From: Paenibacillus radicibacter
GTDB taxonomy: Bacteria; Bacillota; Bacilli; Paenibacillales; NBRC-103111
Length of the DNA stretch: 64,000 bases
Assembly: GCF_024721995.1 (NCBI RefSeq)
Contig: NZ_JANQBC010000001.1
Coordinates: 868,001 to 932,000 of the forward strand
Direction of reading: 5' to 3'
Shown here: one piece after another, positions 17,893-27,229 of the stretch
Layout: every line of letters starts with the position of its first letter
Numbering within the stretch: the stretch's first letter is position 1
Made by a program: the position numbers and the translations under genes
The notes under the pieces: model-generated
The model's database searches: none
The model's input: the letters and a program-made list of their open reading frames with translations, nothing else
Told to the model about the DNA's origin: nothing

Positions 17893-17932
17893 GATGTGCT
17901 CCTCCTAAAAAACCAATGAAAAATAATAAGAT

Positions 17933-19315
17933 TTATAGTAATGATTGTACAACTTGCTCTAGCTTCATTCCTCGTGAACCTTTGACTAACACAACATCGT
18001 TTGGCTCTACGATTCCTCTCAAATTTGCAATCAACTCTTCTTTATTCGTAAATTCATGAACAAGCTGATCGGCAAAATTTGCTCTTGCTCCTTCGGCAAT
18101 ATGATGACTTAGAGCACCATATGTGAATACTCCTGCAAGACGTTCAGGCTGTAAGAGTGTACCGATTTGATGATGATATTCTTCTTCATCCGGTCCAAGT
18201 TCCAACATATCACCAAGAACAATAAACTTACGATTATATCCATTAAGCTCATGAAGCAGTGTAATCGCCGCTTTCATAGATGCAGGACTCGCATTGTATG
18301 CGTCATTAAGTACCGTAAGTCCACTTTGAGCTTGTAGCTTCTCAATACGCATACTCGTCATTTGTACTGAAGATAAACCTTCAGTAATCTTCTCATCAGA
18401 CACACCAAGGGCTTTGGCAACTGCGATTGCAGCCAAAGCATTCGTTACATTATGCGCTCCAAGTAGTGGAATATATAAAGTTGCATTCGCAAGCGTACCT
18501 ACTTTAAACGAAGTACCGCTTTCTTGCATTTGAATGTGCTGTGGATAATACTCATTATCTTCTTGAACACCAAAGCGAATATTATTCATGTTACGAGACT
18601 TAGCATTTAGCTCCTCTAGCACTTCTTCAATAAGAGGTTCATCTCCATAATAAATAAATGTACCACCAAGGCGCAATCCTTCAATAATCTCTACTTTTGC
18701 TCTTGCAATCTCTTTGCGAGAACCAAGCTGTAGCATATGAGAATCGCCAATCATCGTAATAATTGCAATGTCTGGTTCAGCAAGCTTAGACAGCAATTCA
18801 ATCTCACCACGATCACTCATCCCCATCTCAAGAACCGCTACTTCTGTATCTTCTTTAAGGGATAATAAGGTCATCGGTACACCAAAGTGATTGTTTAAAT
18901 TGCCAATTGTCTTATGTACGTTAAACGACGTACTCAGAACAGATGCCACTAGATCCTTTGTCGTCGTCTTGCCATTACTGCCAGTAATACCAACAATCTT
19001 GACATTCAGCTGATTGCGATAGCTGTTAGCAAGCTGCTGCATCGCCTGTAACGTATCCTCAACAAAGATCAAATTACAATCTGCTGGTGGATTCGCATGA
19101 TCGTTCTGCCAAAATGAAGCAACTGCTCCTTTGGCTATAGCATCTTTGACGTAATAATGACCGTCAAAGTTCGCACCAATGAGCGGAATGTATAAGACAC
19201 CCGGCTCAATCGTGCGTGTATCTGTTGAGAAACCATTTATACGCAAGTCAGGCTCAACATTTGTTGCTGACCCGCCTGACATGTTCACGATTTCACTTAA
19301 TGTACGATTTATCAT
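17933..19315 (-). CDS. murF: UDP-MurNAc-tripeptide-D-alanyl-D-alanine ligase MurF
   Basis: Final cytoplasmic ligase, adding D-Ala-D-Ala to the UDP-MurNAc tripeptide. The N-terminal substrate domain has GFSTDTRTIEPGVLYIPLIGANFDGH, the ATPase P-loop is GITGSNGKTTTKDLV (about residue 109), and NDAYNASPASMKAA and VLGDMLELG mark the C-terminal domain. Length is 460 aa. Its start overlaps the murE stop by 1 nt. B. subtilis has murF outside the cluster. Confidence 0.96.
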   Translation of the reverse strand: MINRTLSEIVNMSGGSATNVEPDLRINGFSTDTRTIEPGVLYIPLIGANFDGHYYVKDAIAKGAVASFWQNDHANPPADCNLIFVEDTLQAMQQLANSYRNQLNVKIVGITGSNGKTTTKDLVASVLSTSFNVHKTIGNLNNHFGVPMTLLSLKEDTEVAVLEMGMSDRGEIELLSKLAEPDIAIITMIGDSHMLQLGSRKEIARAKVEIIEGLRLGGTFIYYGDEPLIEEVLEELNAKSRNMNNIRFGVQEDNEYYPQHIQMQESGTSFKVGTLANATLYIPLLGAHNVTNALAAIAVAKALGVSDEKITEGLSSVQMTSMRIEKLQAQSGLTVLNDAYNASPASMKAAITLLHELNGYNRKFIVLGDMLELGPDEEEYHHQIGTLLQPERLAGVFTYGALSHHIAEGARANFADQLVHEFTNKEELIANLRGIVEPNDVVLVKGSRGMKLEQVVQSLL

Positions 19316-20799
19316 TAGACTTTGCTCCTTATCGCTTCTCTTGCAATCACGCGATCGTCAAAATCATGTTTGACTCCGTTGATATCCTGATAAGTCTCAT
19401 GTCCTTTACCCGCTATCAATACTACATCTTTGGGGCCTGCCTCGGCAATAGCCTTCTGTATCGCCGCTTTGCGATCCACAATTAACTCATACTGATCGGA
19501 GGATAAGTTCGCATCCATTAGCCCTGGAACGATATCAGCCAATATCTGATTGGGGTCCTCAGTCCGAGGATTATCCGATGTTACATACAAATAATCGCTT
19601 AATTCAGCTGTTACTTTCCCCATAATCGGACGCTTCTTCCGATCACGATCGCCGCCACAACCGAACACCGTGATGACTTTGCCTTCCGCAAATTCTTGAA
19701 TCGTAGATAATGCATTTCGCAAGCCGTCAGGTGTATGCGCATAGTCAACGAGTACGGCGAAATCCTGTCCTTGATCAACAACTTCCATCCGACCGTCCAC
19801 AACACTCACATTCTCTAAGCTATGCTTAATCTCAAGAAGGGGCACACCTTCCACTAAAGTTGAGGCAATCGCACAAAGTGCATTATATACGTTGAATTTA
19901 CCGACGAGTTTCATGCTGATTTGCGCTTGACCTGCAAACGTATGTACCGTAAATGCAGTACCGCTTGATGTAATGCGAATGTCAGTTGCACGAACATCAC
20001 AATCGTTATCAATCCCGTACGTAATGACTTGTGCAGCAGTCGCATTGCCCATTTTCTCAGAAGCTGGATCATCTCCATTTAGAATGGCAAATTGGCGTTT
20101 CGCCGGATCTGCGCAGAATACGTTATTCATTCGACCAAATAATAACGTCTTCGCAGCAAGGTAATTGTCCATCGTTTTATGATAATCCAGATGATCTTGG
20201 GTTAAATTAGTAAACAAGCCTGAGCGGAATTGAATGCCTTTCACACGACCTAATTCTAGTGCGTGGGAAGACACTTCCATAATGCAATAATCCGTATTCA
20301 CGTCACGCATCAATCGCATGGACTTTTGAATCTCAAGCGCTTCTTTCGTTGTACGTTCCATCTCTGTATACTGGTCACCAATTTTCATCTGAATGGTACC
20401 CATGAGACCTGTCTGGTAACCAGCATCACTTAATATTTTTTCAACTAAAAAGCTAGTCGTCGTTTTTCCATTCGTGCCCGTAATTCCAATGACTTTCATC
20501 TCTATACTTGGATAGTTATAGTAATGACTTGAAAGAACGGCCATTGCATGGCGCGCATCCTTCACAATCAATTGTGGGACTGAAACATTGAGTAAACGCT
20601 CTGTTACAAGTGCTACTGCACCAGCATCGATAACCTTATCGGCATAATCATGTCCATCATGGACAAAGCCTGGAATACAAATAAATAAATCCCCTTGTTT
20701 CACTTGACGTGAATCGGTTTGGATGCCATTGATGCATGTTGATGAGTCTCCTATAAGTTGACTAATCACAAGTGTTTGAGCTAATTCCGAGAGTTGCAT
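19315..20799 (-). CDS. murE: UDP-MurNAc-tripeptide synthetase MurE
   Basis: Adds the third residue of the stem peptide. GITGTNGKTTTSFLVEKIL (about residue 107) is the ATP site. The DNPR motif in YVTSDNPRTEDP predicts meso-diaminopimelate as substrate. GGDRDRKKRP and GKGHETYQDI are also typical. Length is 494 aa. TTGGAGGAATGGT precedes the ATG. A 106-nt gap with a nested stem-loop separates it from spoVD. Confidence 0.97.
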   Translation of the reverse strand: MQLSELAQTLVISQLIGDSSTCINGIQTDSRQVKQGDLFICIPGFVHDGHDYADKVIDAGAVALVTERLLNVSVPQLIVKDARHAMAVLSSHYYNYPSIEMKVIGITGTNGKTTTSFLVEKILSDAGYQTGLMGTIQMKIGDQYTEMERTTKEALEIQKSMRLMRDVNTDYCIMEVSSHALELGRVKGIQFRSGLFTNLTQDHLDYHKTMDNYLAAKTLLFGRMNNVFCADPAKRQFAILNGDDPASEKMGNATAAQVITYGIDNDCDVRATDIRITSSGTAFTVHTFAGQAQISMKLVGKFNVYNALCAIASTLVEGVPLLEIKHSLENVSVVDGRMEVVDQGQDFAVLVDYAHTPDGLRNALSTIQEFAEGKVITVFGCGGDRDRKKRPIMGKVTAELSDYLYVTSDNPRTEDPNQILADIVPGLMDANLSSDQYELIVDRKAAIQKAIAEAGPKDVVLIAGKGHETYQDINGVKHDFDDRVIAREAIRSKV

Positions 20800-20815
20800 A
20801 CCATTCCTCCAAGTT

Positions 20816-20870
20816 CTAGTGCATGTTATTAAGAATGATTTTTCTTAAAAATATATAGTATATGCACTAG
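20816..20870 (-). other. Nested stem-loop in the spoVD-murE spacer
   Basis: CTAGTGCAT (20816-20824) pairs with ATGCACTAG (20862-20870). Inside it TTAAGAA (20829-20835) pairs with TTCTTAA (20842-20848). There is no T run, so a simple terminator is unlikely. It ends about 8 nt before the murE ribosome site on the minus strand and may be an mRNA processing or translation-control element. Confidence 0.5.
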
Positions 20871-20905
20871 TATGTACATTTTTCCAGCAAAATTAACTTG
20901 AATCA

Positions 20906-22831
20906 TTAATTGCTGTTTTGATTAGATAAGTATACACGAATCGTTGACCCACGGTCTACTCTAGTACCAGCTTCTGGCACTTGAGAAATAACGGTATTTC
21001 CCTCTCCGGATTTCGCCAAGTTGAAATTTTGATTCAAATTTTCGTAGATGTCTGTAACCGTCATACCTACAAGATTCGGTACTTCGACGATCGGCACCTC
21101 ATCGAATTTGTAATCTTTCGTCAGCTGATTTTTGCTTGGCTCAATCCCCATATATTTAAGAGAATCTTCCATGATGCTCTTAACAAGAGGAGCGGCAATC
21201 AAACCCCCGAATTGCAATCCTTGCGGATTATCTACCGCGGCGTAGACGACAAGTTTCGGATTATCTGCAGGTGCAAATCCAATAAAGGATACAATGTGCT
21301 CTGTTGGTGAGTAGCGACCATTCACAACCTTCTGCGCAGTACCTGTCTTGCCACCTACTCGATAGCCATCAATAAACGCATTGCGCCCCGTGCCTTTCGC
21401 AACCACACTCTCCAGTGTTTCACGAACTTCCTTCGACGTTTCCTCGCTAATGACGTTACGAACTAGCTCTGGCTCCATCTCTTTAAAGGCTTTTCCCGTT
21501 TTTGGATCAATCCATGCTTTACCGATATGTGGTTTAAACAATTTACCACCATTAATTGCAGCCGATACTGCTGCGATCTGTTGAATCGGAGTGACTGAGA
21601 CCCCTTGTCCGAAAGCAGTTGTTGCAAGTTCAACAGGACCCACTTGAGAAGGCTTGAACAAGATTCCGCTAGCTTCCCCGCCGAGATCAATTCCTGTCTT
21701 CTTACCAAAACCGAAACGATTGATGTAATCGAACAATGTATCCTTACCTAATCGCTCACCCATAACGACAAATCCTGGATTACAAGAATTTTCCACAACT
21801 TGCAAGAAGGTTTCACTACCATGTCCACCCTTTTTCCAGCAATGTAGCTTCGAACCTGCCACATCGATCACACCAGAGTCATAGAAACGTTCATTCTTCA
21901 GATCCACTTTCTTCTCCTGAAGGGCTGCTGCAAGCGTAATAATCTTGAATGTCGACCCTGGTTCATAAGTCATCCAGATCGGTAAATTACGATTAAATAG
22001 CTCTGTCGGTGATTCCCGATAATTAGCAGGATCATAAGTTGGACGTGATCCCATTGCCAATATTTCACCATTATTAGGATCCATCACTAGTGCAATCACA
22101 TTTTGTGCTTGATATTGAACCATTGTCTGATCCATCGCTCGCTCCACAATGGCTTGCAGATGACTGTCCATTGTTAGTTGTAGAGTCATGCCGTCTTTGG
22201 GCGGTGTATATTTCTCACTTGAACCTGGCATGGATCTGCCAACAGCATCTGCAAGATAAGAGATGGAACCTTTAATTCCAGTTAGACCATCTTGGTATTT
22301 TTTCTCAACACCCGTTAACCCTCCGTCAATCCCCGTTACGCCTAGAATATGCGAAGCTAGGTTCCCTAGTGGGTAGAATCGCTTGCTATCCTCTGCTACG
22401 AATATACCAGGTAACTTTAAGTTACGAATCTCCTGCGCTTTCTCTTGCGTAATCTTCCGTCCAGTGGGCGTTACCATGTTGGAAATAGCCCTCTTCGTGA
22501 TTTGTTTATAAATCGTCTCTTCTGATCCACCGAGAACTGCTGCTAGCTTTGCTGCCGTATCTTTCGCATCTCCTAGCTGTGCAGGGACGGCGAGAATGGA
22601 AGGTGTTGTAATGTCATAAGTGAGTTGCGTCCCATTACGATCTACAATATCTCCACGTTTCGCCGCAAATTTAATGTCCCTCCGCCAAGTGTCCTCTGCC
22701 ATCTTCGAAAGCTCAGACCCTTTCCAGAGCTGCACATAACCTAATCTAAAGAGCAATGCAGCGAATATAACCGTACCAACGATAAGTGAAATGAATAATC
22801 GGCGTCTAACTGTCACCCCAGATGCTTTCAT
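20906..22831 (-). CDS. spoVD: Sporulation-specific penicillin-binding protein SpoVD
   Basis: Class B penicillin-binding transpeptidase, in the position of spoVD, which makes spore cortex in the outer forespore membrane. One N-terminal membrane segment (residues 11-31) is followed by the dimerisation domain. The transpeptidase domain has STFK (S293, K296), SCN (ENSCNPGFVVM) and KTG (GGKTGTAQKV). One PASTA domain occupies the last ~60 residues. Length is 641 aa. It is paralogous to the pbpB product just upstream, which carries two PASTA domains. Confidence 0.93.
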   Translation of the reverse strand: MKASGVTVRRRLFISLIVGTVIFAALLFRLGYVQLWKGSELSKMAEDTWRRDIKFAAKRGDIVDRNGTQLTYDITTPSILAVPAQLGDAKDTAAKLAAVLGGSEETIYKQITKRAISNMVTPTGRKITQEKAQEIRNLKLPGIFVAEDSKRFYPLGNLASHILGVTGIDGGLTGVEKKYQDGLTGIKGSISYLADAVGRSMPGSSEKYTPPKDGMTLQLTMDSHLQAIVERAMDQTMVQYQAQNVIALVMDPNNGEILAMGSRPTYDPANYRESPTELFNRNLPIWMTYEPGSTFKIITLAAALQEKKVDLKNERFYDSGVIDVAGSKLHCWKKGGHGSETFLQVVENSCNPGFVVMGERLGKDTLFDYINRFGFGKKTGIDLGGEASGILFKPSQVGPVELATTAFGQGVSVTPIQQIAAVSAAINGGKLFKPHIGKAWIDPKTGKAFKEMEPELVRNVISEETSKEVRETLESVVAKGTGRNAFIDGYRVGGKTGTAQKVVNGRYSPTEHIVSFIGFAPADNPKLVVYAAVDNPQGLQFGGLIAAPLVKSIMEDSLKYMGIEPSKNQLTKDYKFDEVPIVEVPNLVGMTVTDIYENLNQNFNLAKSGEGNTVISQVPEAGTRVDRGSTIRVYLSNQNSN

Positions 22832-22922
22832 GAGTGAAGCCCCTTCCTACATAAGACATGATCGTTTTCTTCATGCCTATTCGGGACAAACAGGGGTTAT
22901 GACAAGCTTGGACGACAAGCGT

Positions 22923-25160
22923 CTATTTTTTCGATTTTGGTTTATTTTCTTTGTTCGTTGGAGGCGGTGATGGTGATGGCGAAGGTCTATTCTTAAGTTC
23001 CTCTTGTGTCATTAGTTCAAGTACTAATGTTTGTACAGAACCTTCTCCATCTAATCGCTGTGAAGCAACATACCCCTCTCCTGTCACTTTAATATTAATA
23101 CCGAGGAATGAGGTGATCTCCATCGCCTCACGCAGTGATTTCCCTGCTAGATCAGGTACACTAATCGTATTCGTCGATTGCATCGCCACATACATATGTT
23201 CAGATTCCCTAATATCCATACCTGGTCTTGGAAATTGGGTTACTATCTTGTCCCCTTGACCAAATTGTTCGAGTACAATTCCGCTATTCTTTACTGCTTC
23301 CTTCGCTTCTGCAAAGGTCATGTTGCTTAAATCTGGTGCCTTGAATTGAAGTGGTTCACTCTTATCCATCTTAATTACAGTTTTCGAAGAGTTCACCCCT
23401 AAATATTTCATTGTCTGTGTCATGATTTCTTTAAATGCAACTGGTGCAACTTCCTTCGCTTGATGGTAGTCCTTTACGGCTTCATCGGCAATGACACACA
23501 TTACGACTTGCGGATCTTCAATTGGAACATAACCACAGAATGATGTGATCCATACATTTTCCGCATATCCCCTTTTACCTTCAATAACCTTATTGGCTGT
23601 ACCTGTCTTACCTGCAACTCGGAAGCCTTCCATCGCTGCAGTTTTACCCGTACCGTGCTTACCTGTCACGACATTCTCCAAGTAACCGCTCGTTTTCTTA
23701 GCTGTCGCTTCAGATACCACTCGACGAATAACTTCTGGTTGGAAGCTTTGCAAAACCTCACCTGTCTTGCTATCTAAGATGTCCTTGACGACATGGGGCT
23801 TCATCAAATTACCGCCATTGGCAATAGCCGCAAAAGCCGCAACTTGTTGAACAGTGTTTACCGATACCCCTTGTCCGAAAGTAGAACGTGCAAAGTCAGA
23901 CGGGTATTTCATCGGTAAAGACCCGCTAACTTCGGAAGGCAAGTCGATATTGGTCTTCACACCGAAACCAAATTTTAACATGTAGTCTTTCAATTTATCA
24001 TGTGTCATCTTCTCCGTACCTAATTTAACGAAGGCAACGTTAGAAGAATATTCGAGTCCATCTAAGTACGTGATGCGTCCCCAGCCTACACGATTCCAAT
24101 CAAATACAGGCTTACCTTGTACTTGAATCGATCCGGATTGAAACTTATCTTCCGGATTAAATACGCCTTCTTCAATTGCACCGGCTAATGTCACAATTTT
24201 GTATGTAGAACCGGGTTCGTATTGATCGGAAACCGTTATGTTGTTTAAATCCCCAATATTTTTCACTTTTGAGTATTCATTCGGATTGAAATTCGGGTAA
24301 GAAGCCATACCTAAAATTTCCATCGTCTTCGGATCAGCAGCGACCGCGGATATACTTTTTGGCTGCCACTTGTCGTACATTTTGCTTAATGCATTTTCCA
24401 TATAAAATTGGATGTTCTGATCAATGGTTGTACGAACGGTTTTCCCATTCACCGCTGGCTTAAGATCGACCTTGGCATTCATAAATTCAACACCTTTGCC
24501 ATCGGTTTGCGTCTTTAAGTGACCAGGCACGCCTATTAGCGTATCTTTCATTAGCTTTTCTAAGCCTTGAACGGGCTGATCCTCTTTATTCGTGTAACCA
24601 ATTACATGAGCGGCAAGCGTTCCACCTGGATAATACCGCTTCTTCTCTTCGGTAATGTCAATTCCTGTATTATCAAGCTTGCGTTTTTGTTTTTTCTGTA
24701 ATTCCGTAATTAAATTCTGAACTTCATCTCGCTTTTCTCGACTAAGGCGAGAACCTTCTTTGATAGGTACATTTTGTAAGAAAGTTCCATCTTCTTTTTT
24801 CTTCGACACAGCTGTGCGTATTCTACTTTCTAATTCCGCACCGCTATCATTCGGATCCTTCAATATGCTCGTTAAACCCTTAACGATGGCATCTCCATGC
24901 CCATTCTGATCAATTAACTTTGGATTCACCGAAATGGTGTAAGCTGGAACATCTTCCGCCAGTACTTTTCCATTGCGATCTACAATTGCACCGCGATCTG
25001 GTTTTAGTATCTGATTCTCATTCCACTTTTCTTCCGCTTTTTGCTGCCAATCAGACGCCTGAACGACTTGAATCCAATACATTCGTCCTGCTAAACAAAG
25101 AAAAAGGAGGGTAAATAGCCCCCCAATTAATAGCGTCCGAATTCGTGTTTTTTTAATCAT
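22923..25160 (-). CDS. pbpB: Division penicillin-binding protein PBP2B/FtsI
   Basis: Septal class B transpeptidase acting with SEDS protein and FtsL/DivIB/DivIC. One N-terminal membrane span (about residues 9-28) is followed by the dimerisation domain from about residue 50. The transpeptidase domain has STYK (S318, K321), SSN (EYSSNVAFVKLG) and KTG (AGKTGTANKV). Two PASTA repeats lie at about 600-725, then a proline/lysine-rich tail (PSPSPSPPPT). Length is 745 aa. It is between ftsL and spoVD. Confidence 0.95.
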   Translation of the reverse strand: MIKKTRIRTLLIGGLFTLLFLCLAGRMYWIQVVQASDWQQKAEEKWNENQILKPDRGAIVDRNGKVLAEDVPAYTISVNPKLIDQNGHGDAIVKGLTSILKDPNDSGAELESRIRTAVSKKKEDGTFLQNVPIKEGSRLSREKRDEVQNLITELQKKQKRKLDNTGIDITEEKKRYYPGGTLAAHVIGYTNKEDQPVQGLEKLMKDTLIGVPGHLKTQTDGKGVEFMNAKVDLKPAVNGKTVRTTIDQNIQFYMENALSKMYDKWQPKSISAVAADPKTMEILGMASYPNFNPNEYSKVKNIGDLNNITVSDQYEPGSTYKIVTLAGAIEEGVFNPEDKFQSGSIQVQGKPVFDWNRVGWGRITYLDGLEYSSNVAFVKLGTEKMTHDKLKDYMLKFGFGVKTNIDLPSEVSGSLPMKYPSDFARSTFGQGVSVNTVQQVAAFAAIANGGNLMKPHVVKDILDSKTGEVLQSFQPEVIRRVVSEATAKKTSGYLENVVTGKHGTGKTAAMEGFRVAGKTGTANKVIEGKRGYAENVWITSFCGYVPIEDPQVVMCVIADEAVKDYHQAKEVAPVAFKEIMTQTMKYLGVNSSKTVIKMDKSEPLQFKAPDLSNMTFAEAKEAVKNSGIVLEQFGQGDKIVTQFPRPGMDIRESEHMYVAMQSTNTISVPDLAGKSLREAMEITSFLGINIKVTGEGYVASQRLDGEGSVQTLVLELMTQEELKNRPSPSPSPPPTNKENKPKSKK

Positions 25161-25175
25161 TACCCCTCACCTCAC

Positions 25176-25637
25176 CTATGGCTTTGTTGTGCCTTGTTTG
25201 GCGGGTTTCCCCGTTTTATTCTGGTTAGTCTCAGTTGTTGTCTTAGTTACGTTTGAATGAGATTGACTAAAACCAAGCTCCTCTGCCTTTTGCTGTAGTC
25301 TCTCTGGGCTTTGTAATGTTTCTACTTGTTGTTTCAGCGTACTCACTTCAGAATGCAAAGCTTTGATTTGTTGCTGCGTCTTCTTTATGCTCAAGCTTGT
25401 TTGATACAATTGTGTGTATCGCCACATAACTAGAACAGAAACAATAGCGATCAAGGCTACACAAGCGAGTCGAGTCAATTTCACCTTTGTTGGGATCGAA
25501 GAAACTCTAGGCTGTGTTTTACGTGATGGATAAGTTTGTTGTTGTTTCGTTGTTTTGGTCCGAGTTTTTGGCACTTCTTTGCGCCTTTGCGGGCGTTTTT
25601 TCTCATCAAGTGCTAAATTCCCCTGATAATACGCCAT
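25176..25637 (-). CDS. ftsL: Cell division protein FtsL
   Basis: Small bitopic division protein. A basic cytoplasmic N-terminus of about 55 residues (rich in Lys/Arg/Gln/Thr) leads to one membrane segment (LACVALIAIVSVLVMW) and an extracytoplasmic leucine-zipper coiled coil (IKALHSEVSTLKQQVETL ... AEELGF). Length is 153 aa. FtsL sequence is poorly conserved, so the call rests on topology plus the place between rsmH and pbpB. Confidence 0.88.
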   Translation of the reverse strand: MAYYQGNLALDEKKRPQRRKEVPKTRTKTTKQQQTYPSRKTQPRVSSIPTKVKLTRLACVALIAIVSVLVMWRYTQLYQTSLSIKKTQQQIKALHSEVSTLKQQVETLQSPERLQQKAEELGFSQSHSNVTKTTTETNQNKTGKPAKQGTTKP

Positions 25638-25668
25638 TTATCATCTCTCCCCTTTCACAATTCAATAT

Positions 25669-26619
25669 TTAAAGCTTTTCAGCTATTCTTAGTTTCGCCG
25701 AACGTGCTCTTTGGTTGTGTTCCAACTCTTCTTCGCTTGGAACAATTGGTTTACGATTAACTAGTTTTAGTACCCCCTCATTCTGACAGACGCATATAGG
25801 AAAATCTGGCGGGCATGTACATTTCGCGACATGACTAGCAAAAGCCAATTTGCAAATTCGATCTTCTAGGGAATGGAATGTAATAACAGAAGCTCTGCCC
25901 TCTGGTTTTAAGCAACGTATCGTCTGCTCTAATGCATCTTCAAAAGCACCTAATTCGTCATTTACAGCAATACGTAGCGCTTGGAAACTACGCTTAGCTG
26001 GATGACCGCCTGTACGGCGTGCCGCTGCCGGTATGCCCTCTTTAATAAGTTCAACAAGTTGACCCGTAGTCTCGATCGGTCCCTTCGCCCGTGCATCCAT
26101 AATCGCTGACGTAATACGCTTCGCGAACTTTTCTTCTCCATAGGCAAAAAGAATTCGAACAAGCTCACCAGCCGGCCACTCGTTCACAATTTGTTTCGCT
26201 GTTAAGTCACTTGTCTGATCCATGCGCATATCAAGCTCAGCATCTTGGTGATAGGAGAAACCACGATCTCCTTCGTCAAGCTGAGGGGAAGATACACCAA
26301 GATCGAACAAGACCCCGTCCACTTGCGGTTTGCCTGTTTCCATTGCACGCGGAATCGTCATAAGAATCGACTCTAGCATACGGAAATTAGATTTCACCAA
26401 TTGTACGCGATCCTCATAGGGAGTCAGTACTTTCTTCGCATTTGCTAATGCCACATCATCTTGATCGATCGAAATAAGAAGTCCATTAGGTCCCAATTTC
26501 GATGCAATGAGAGAGCTGTGTCCCGCACCGCCAAGTGTACAATCGACATAAACCCCATTAGGGTTAATATTTAATCCTTCTACTGCTTCTTCTTTAAGAA
26601 CTGTTATATGATGAAACAA
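25669..26619 (-). CDS. rsmH: 16S rRNA (cytosine1402-N4)-methyltransferase RsmH
   Basis: SAM-dependent methyltransferase that modifies C1402 of 16S rRNA at the P site. Motif [15 protein letters not shown] is at residues 27-40, followed by [47 protein letters not shown] and the C-terminal [29 protein letters not shown] signature. Length is 316 aa. It is second in the mraZ operon. Confidence 0.97.
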   Translation of the reverse strand: MFHHITVLKEEAVEGLNINPNGVYVDCTLGGAGHSSLIASKLGPNGLLISIDQDDVALANAKKVLTPYEDRVQLVKSNFRMLESILMTIPRAMETGKPQVDGVLFDLGVSSPQLDEGDRGFSYHQDAELDMRMDQTSDLTAKQIVNEWPAGELVRILFAYGEEKFAKRITSAIMDARAKGPIETTGQLVELIKEGIPAAARRTGGHPAKRSFQALRIAVNDELGAFEDALEQTIRCLKPEGRASVITFHSLEDRICKLAFASHVAKCTCPPDFPICVCQNEGVLKLVNRKPIVPSEEELEHNQRARSAKLRIAEKL

Positions 26620-26657
26620 AGTAATGCCTCCTAAAAGCTTTTGTAAAAAGCGTGATG

Positions 26658-27095
26658 TTATAAGTCAAAATTGAAGTCAACAAGCTTTTCGGCAATTTCA
26701 TTAAATTCGTTTTGTGATTGCTGAAAATAGTTTTCCCAGATTGCTTTATTCCAAATCTCCACTCGATTGGAAACTCCAATGATAGCACAATCCTTTTCCA
26801 ATTGCCCGTGTCCAATCAAATTGTTAGGTAAGTTAATACGTCCTTGTTTATCCAATTCACACTCTGTTGCCCCTGAAAAAAAGTAACGTGTGAAAGCCCT
26901 GGCGTCAGATTTCATTAAAGATAGAGCTTTAAGCTTTCCTTCGAGTACAGTCCATTCTGTCTGTGGATATACGAATAAACATTGGTCTAAACCTCTAGTG
27001 ACAATAAAGGATTCGCCGAGAGCTTCACGAAACTTGGCAGGAATAATAATGCGTCCCTTTTCATCAATGGAATGAAGATATTCCCCCATGAACAT
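26658..27095 (-). CDS. mraZ: Transcriptional regulator MraZ
   Basis: AbrB-like regulator with two MraZ repeats, known to bind repeats upstream of its own operon. First repeat [23 protein letters not shown] is at residues 1-23, the second around [15 protein letters not shown] (about 78-92). The frame extends upstream, but the ATG at 27095 gives the canonical N-terminus and has AAAGGGGGG about 10 nt upstream. Length is 145 aa. It heads the division cluster; its ribosome site forms the last of four phased repeats. Confidence 0.95.
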   Translation of the reverse strand: MFMGEYLHSIDEKGRIIIPAKFREALGESFIVTRGLDQCLFVYPQTEWTVLEGKLKALSLMKSDARAFTRYFFSGATECELDKQGRINLPNNLIGHGQLEKDCAIIGVSNRVEIWNKAIWENYFQQSQNEFNEIAEKLVDFNFDL

Positions 27096-27105
27096 TTCGC
27101 TTGCC

Positions 27106-27140
27106 CCCCTTTCTCCCACTTTTCACCACTTTAAACCACA
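27106..27140 (-). promoter_or_regulatory. MraZ operator: four 10-bp-phased GTGG repeats
   Basis: On the minus strand TGTGG (27140-27136), AGTGG (27130-27126), AGTGG (27120-27116) and AGGGG (27110-27106) occur at an exact 10-bp period, each preceded by A-rich sequence (AAAGTGGTGA, AAAGTGGGAG). MraZ proteins bind such G-rich repeats at 10-11 bp period. The fourth unit is also the mraZ Shine-Dalgarno sequence. I could not assign the -10/-35 with confidence. Confidence 0.65.
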
Positions 27141-27162
27141 TTTAAAGTCTTTCGTCATTAAA

Positions 27163-27199
27163 ACAAAAAATCCTGCTTCTGGGAAGCAGGATTGCAAAA
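27163..27199 (-). terminator. Terminator after the DUF4349 gene
   Basis: Perfect stem AATCCTGCTT / AAGCAGGATT with loop CCCAG, then TTTTTT on the minus strand. T runs on both sides could allow bidirectional function. It insulates mraZ from upstream transcription. Confidence 0.9.
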
Positions 27200-27229
27200 A
27201 AACATTCTTTAGTCTTATTTGGATAATTT

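Noticed and set aside
22832-22922. Possible SigE promoter before spoVD (GTCATAA with a downstream ATA).
   Set aside because: The -35-like element is reasonable but the -10 matches poorly, so it was not listed despite the expected biology.
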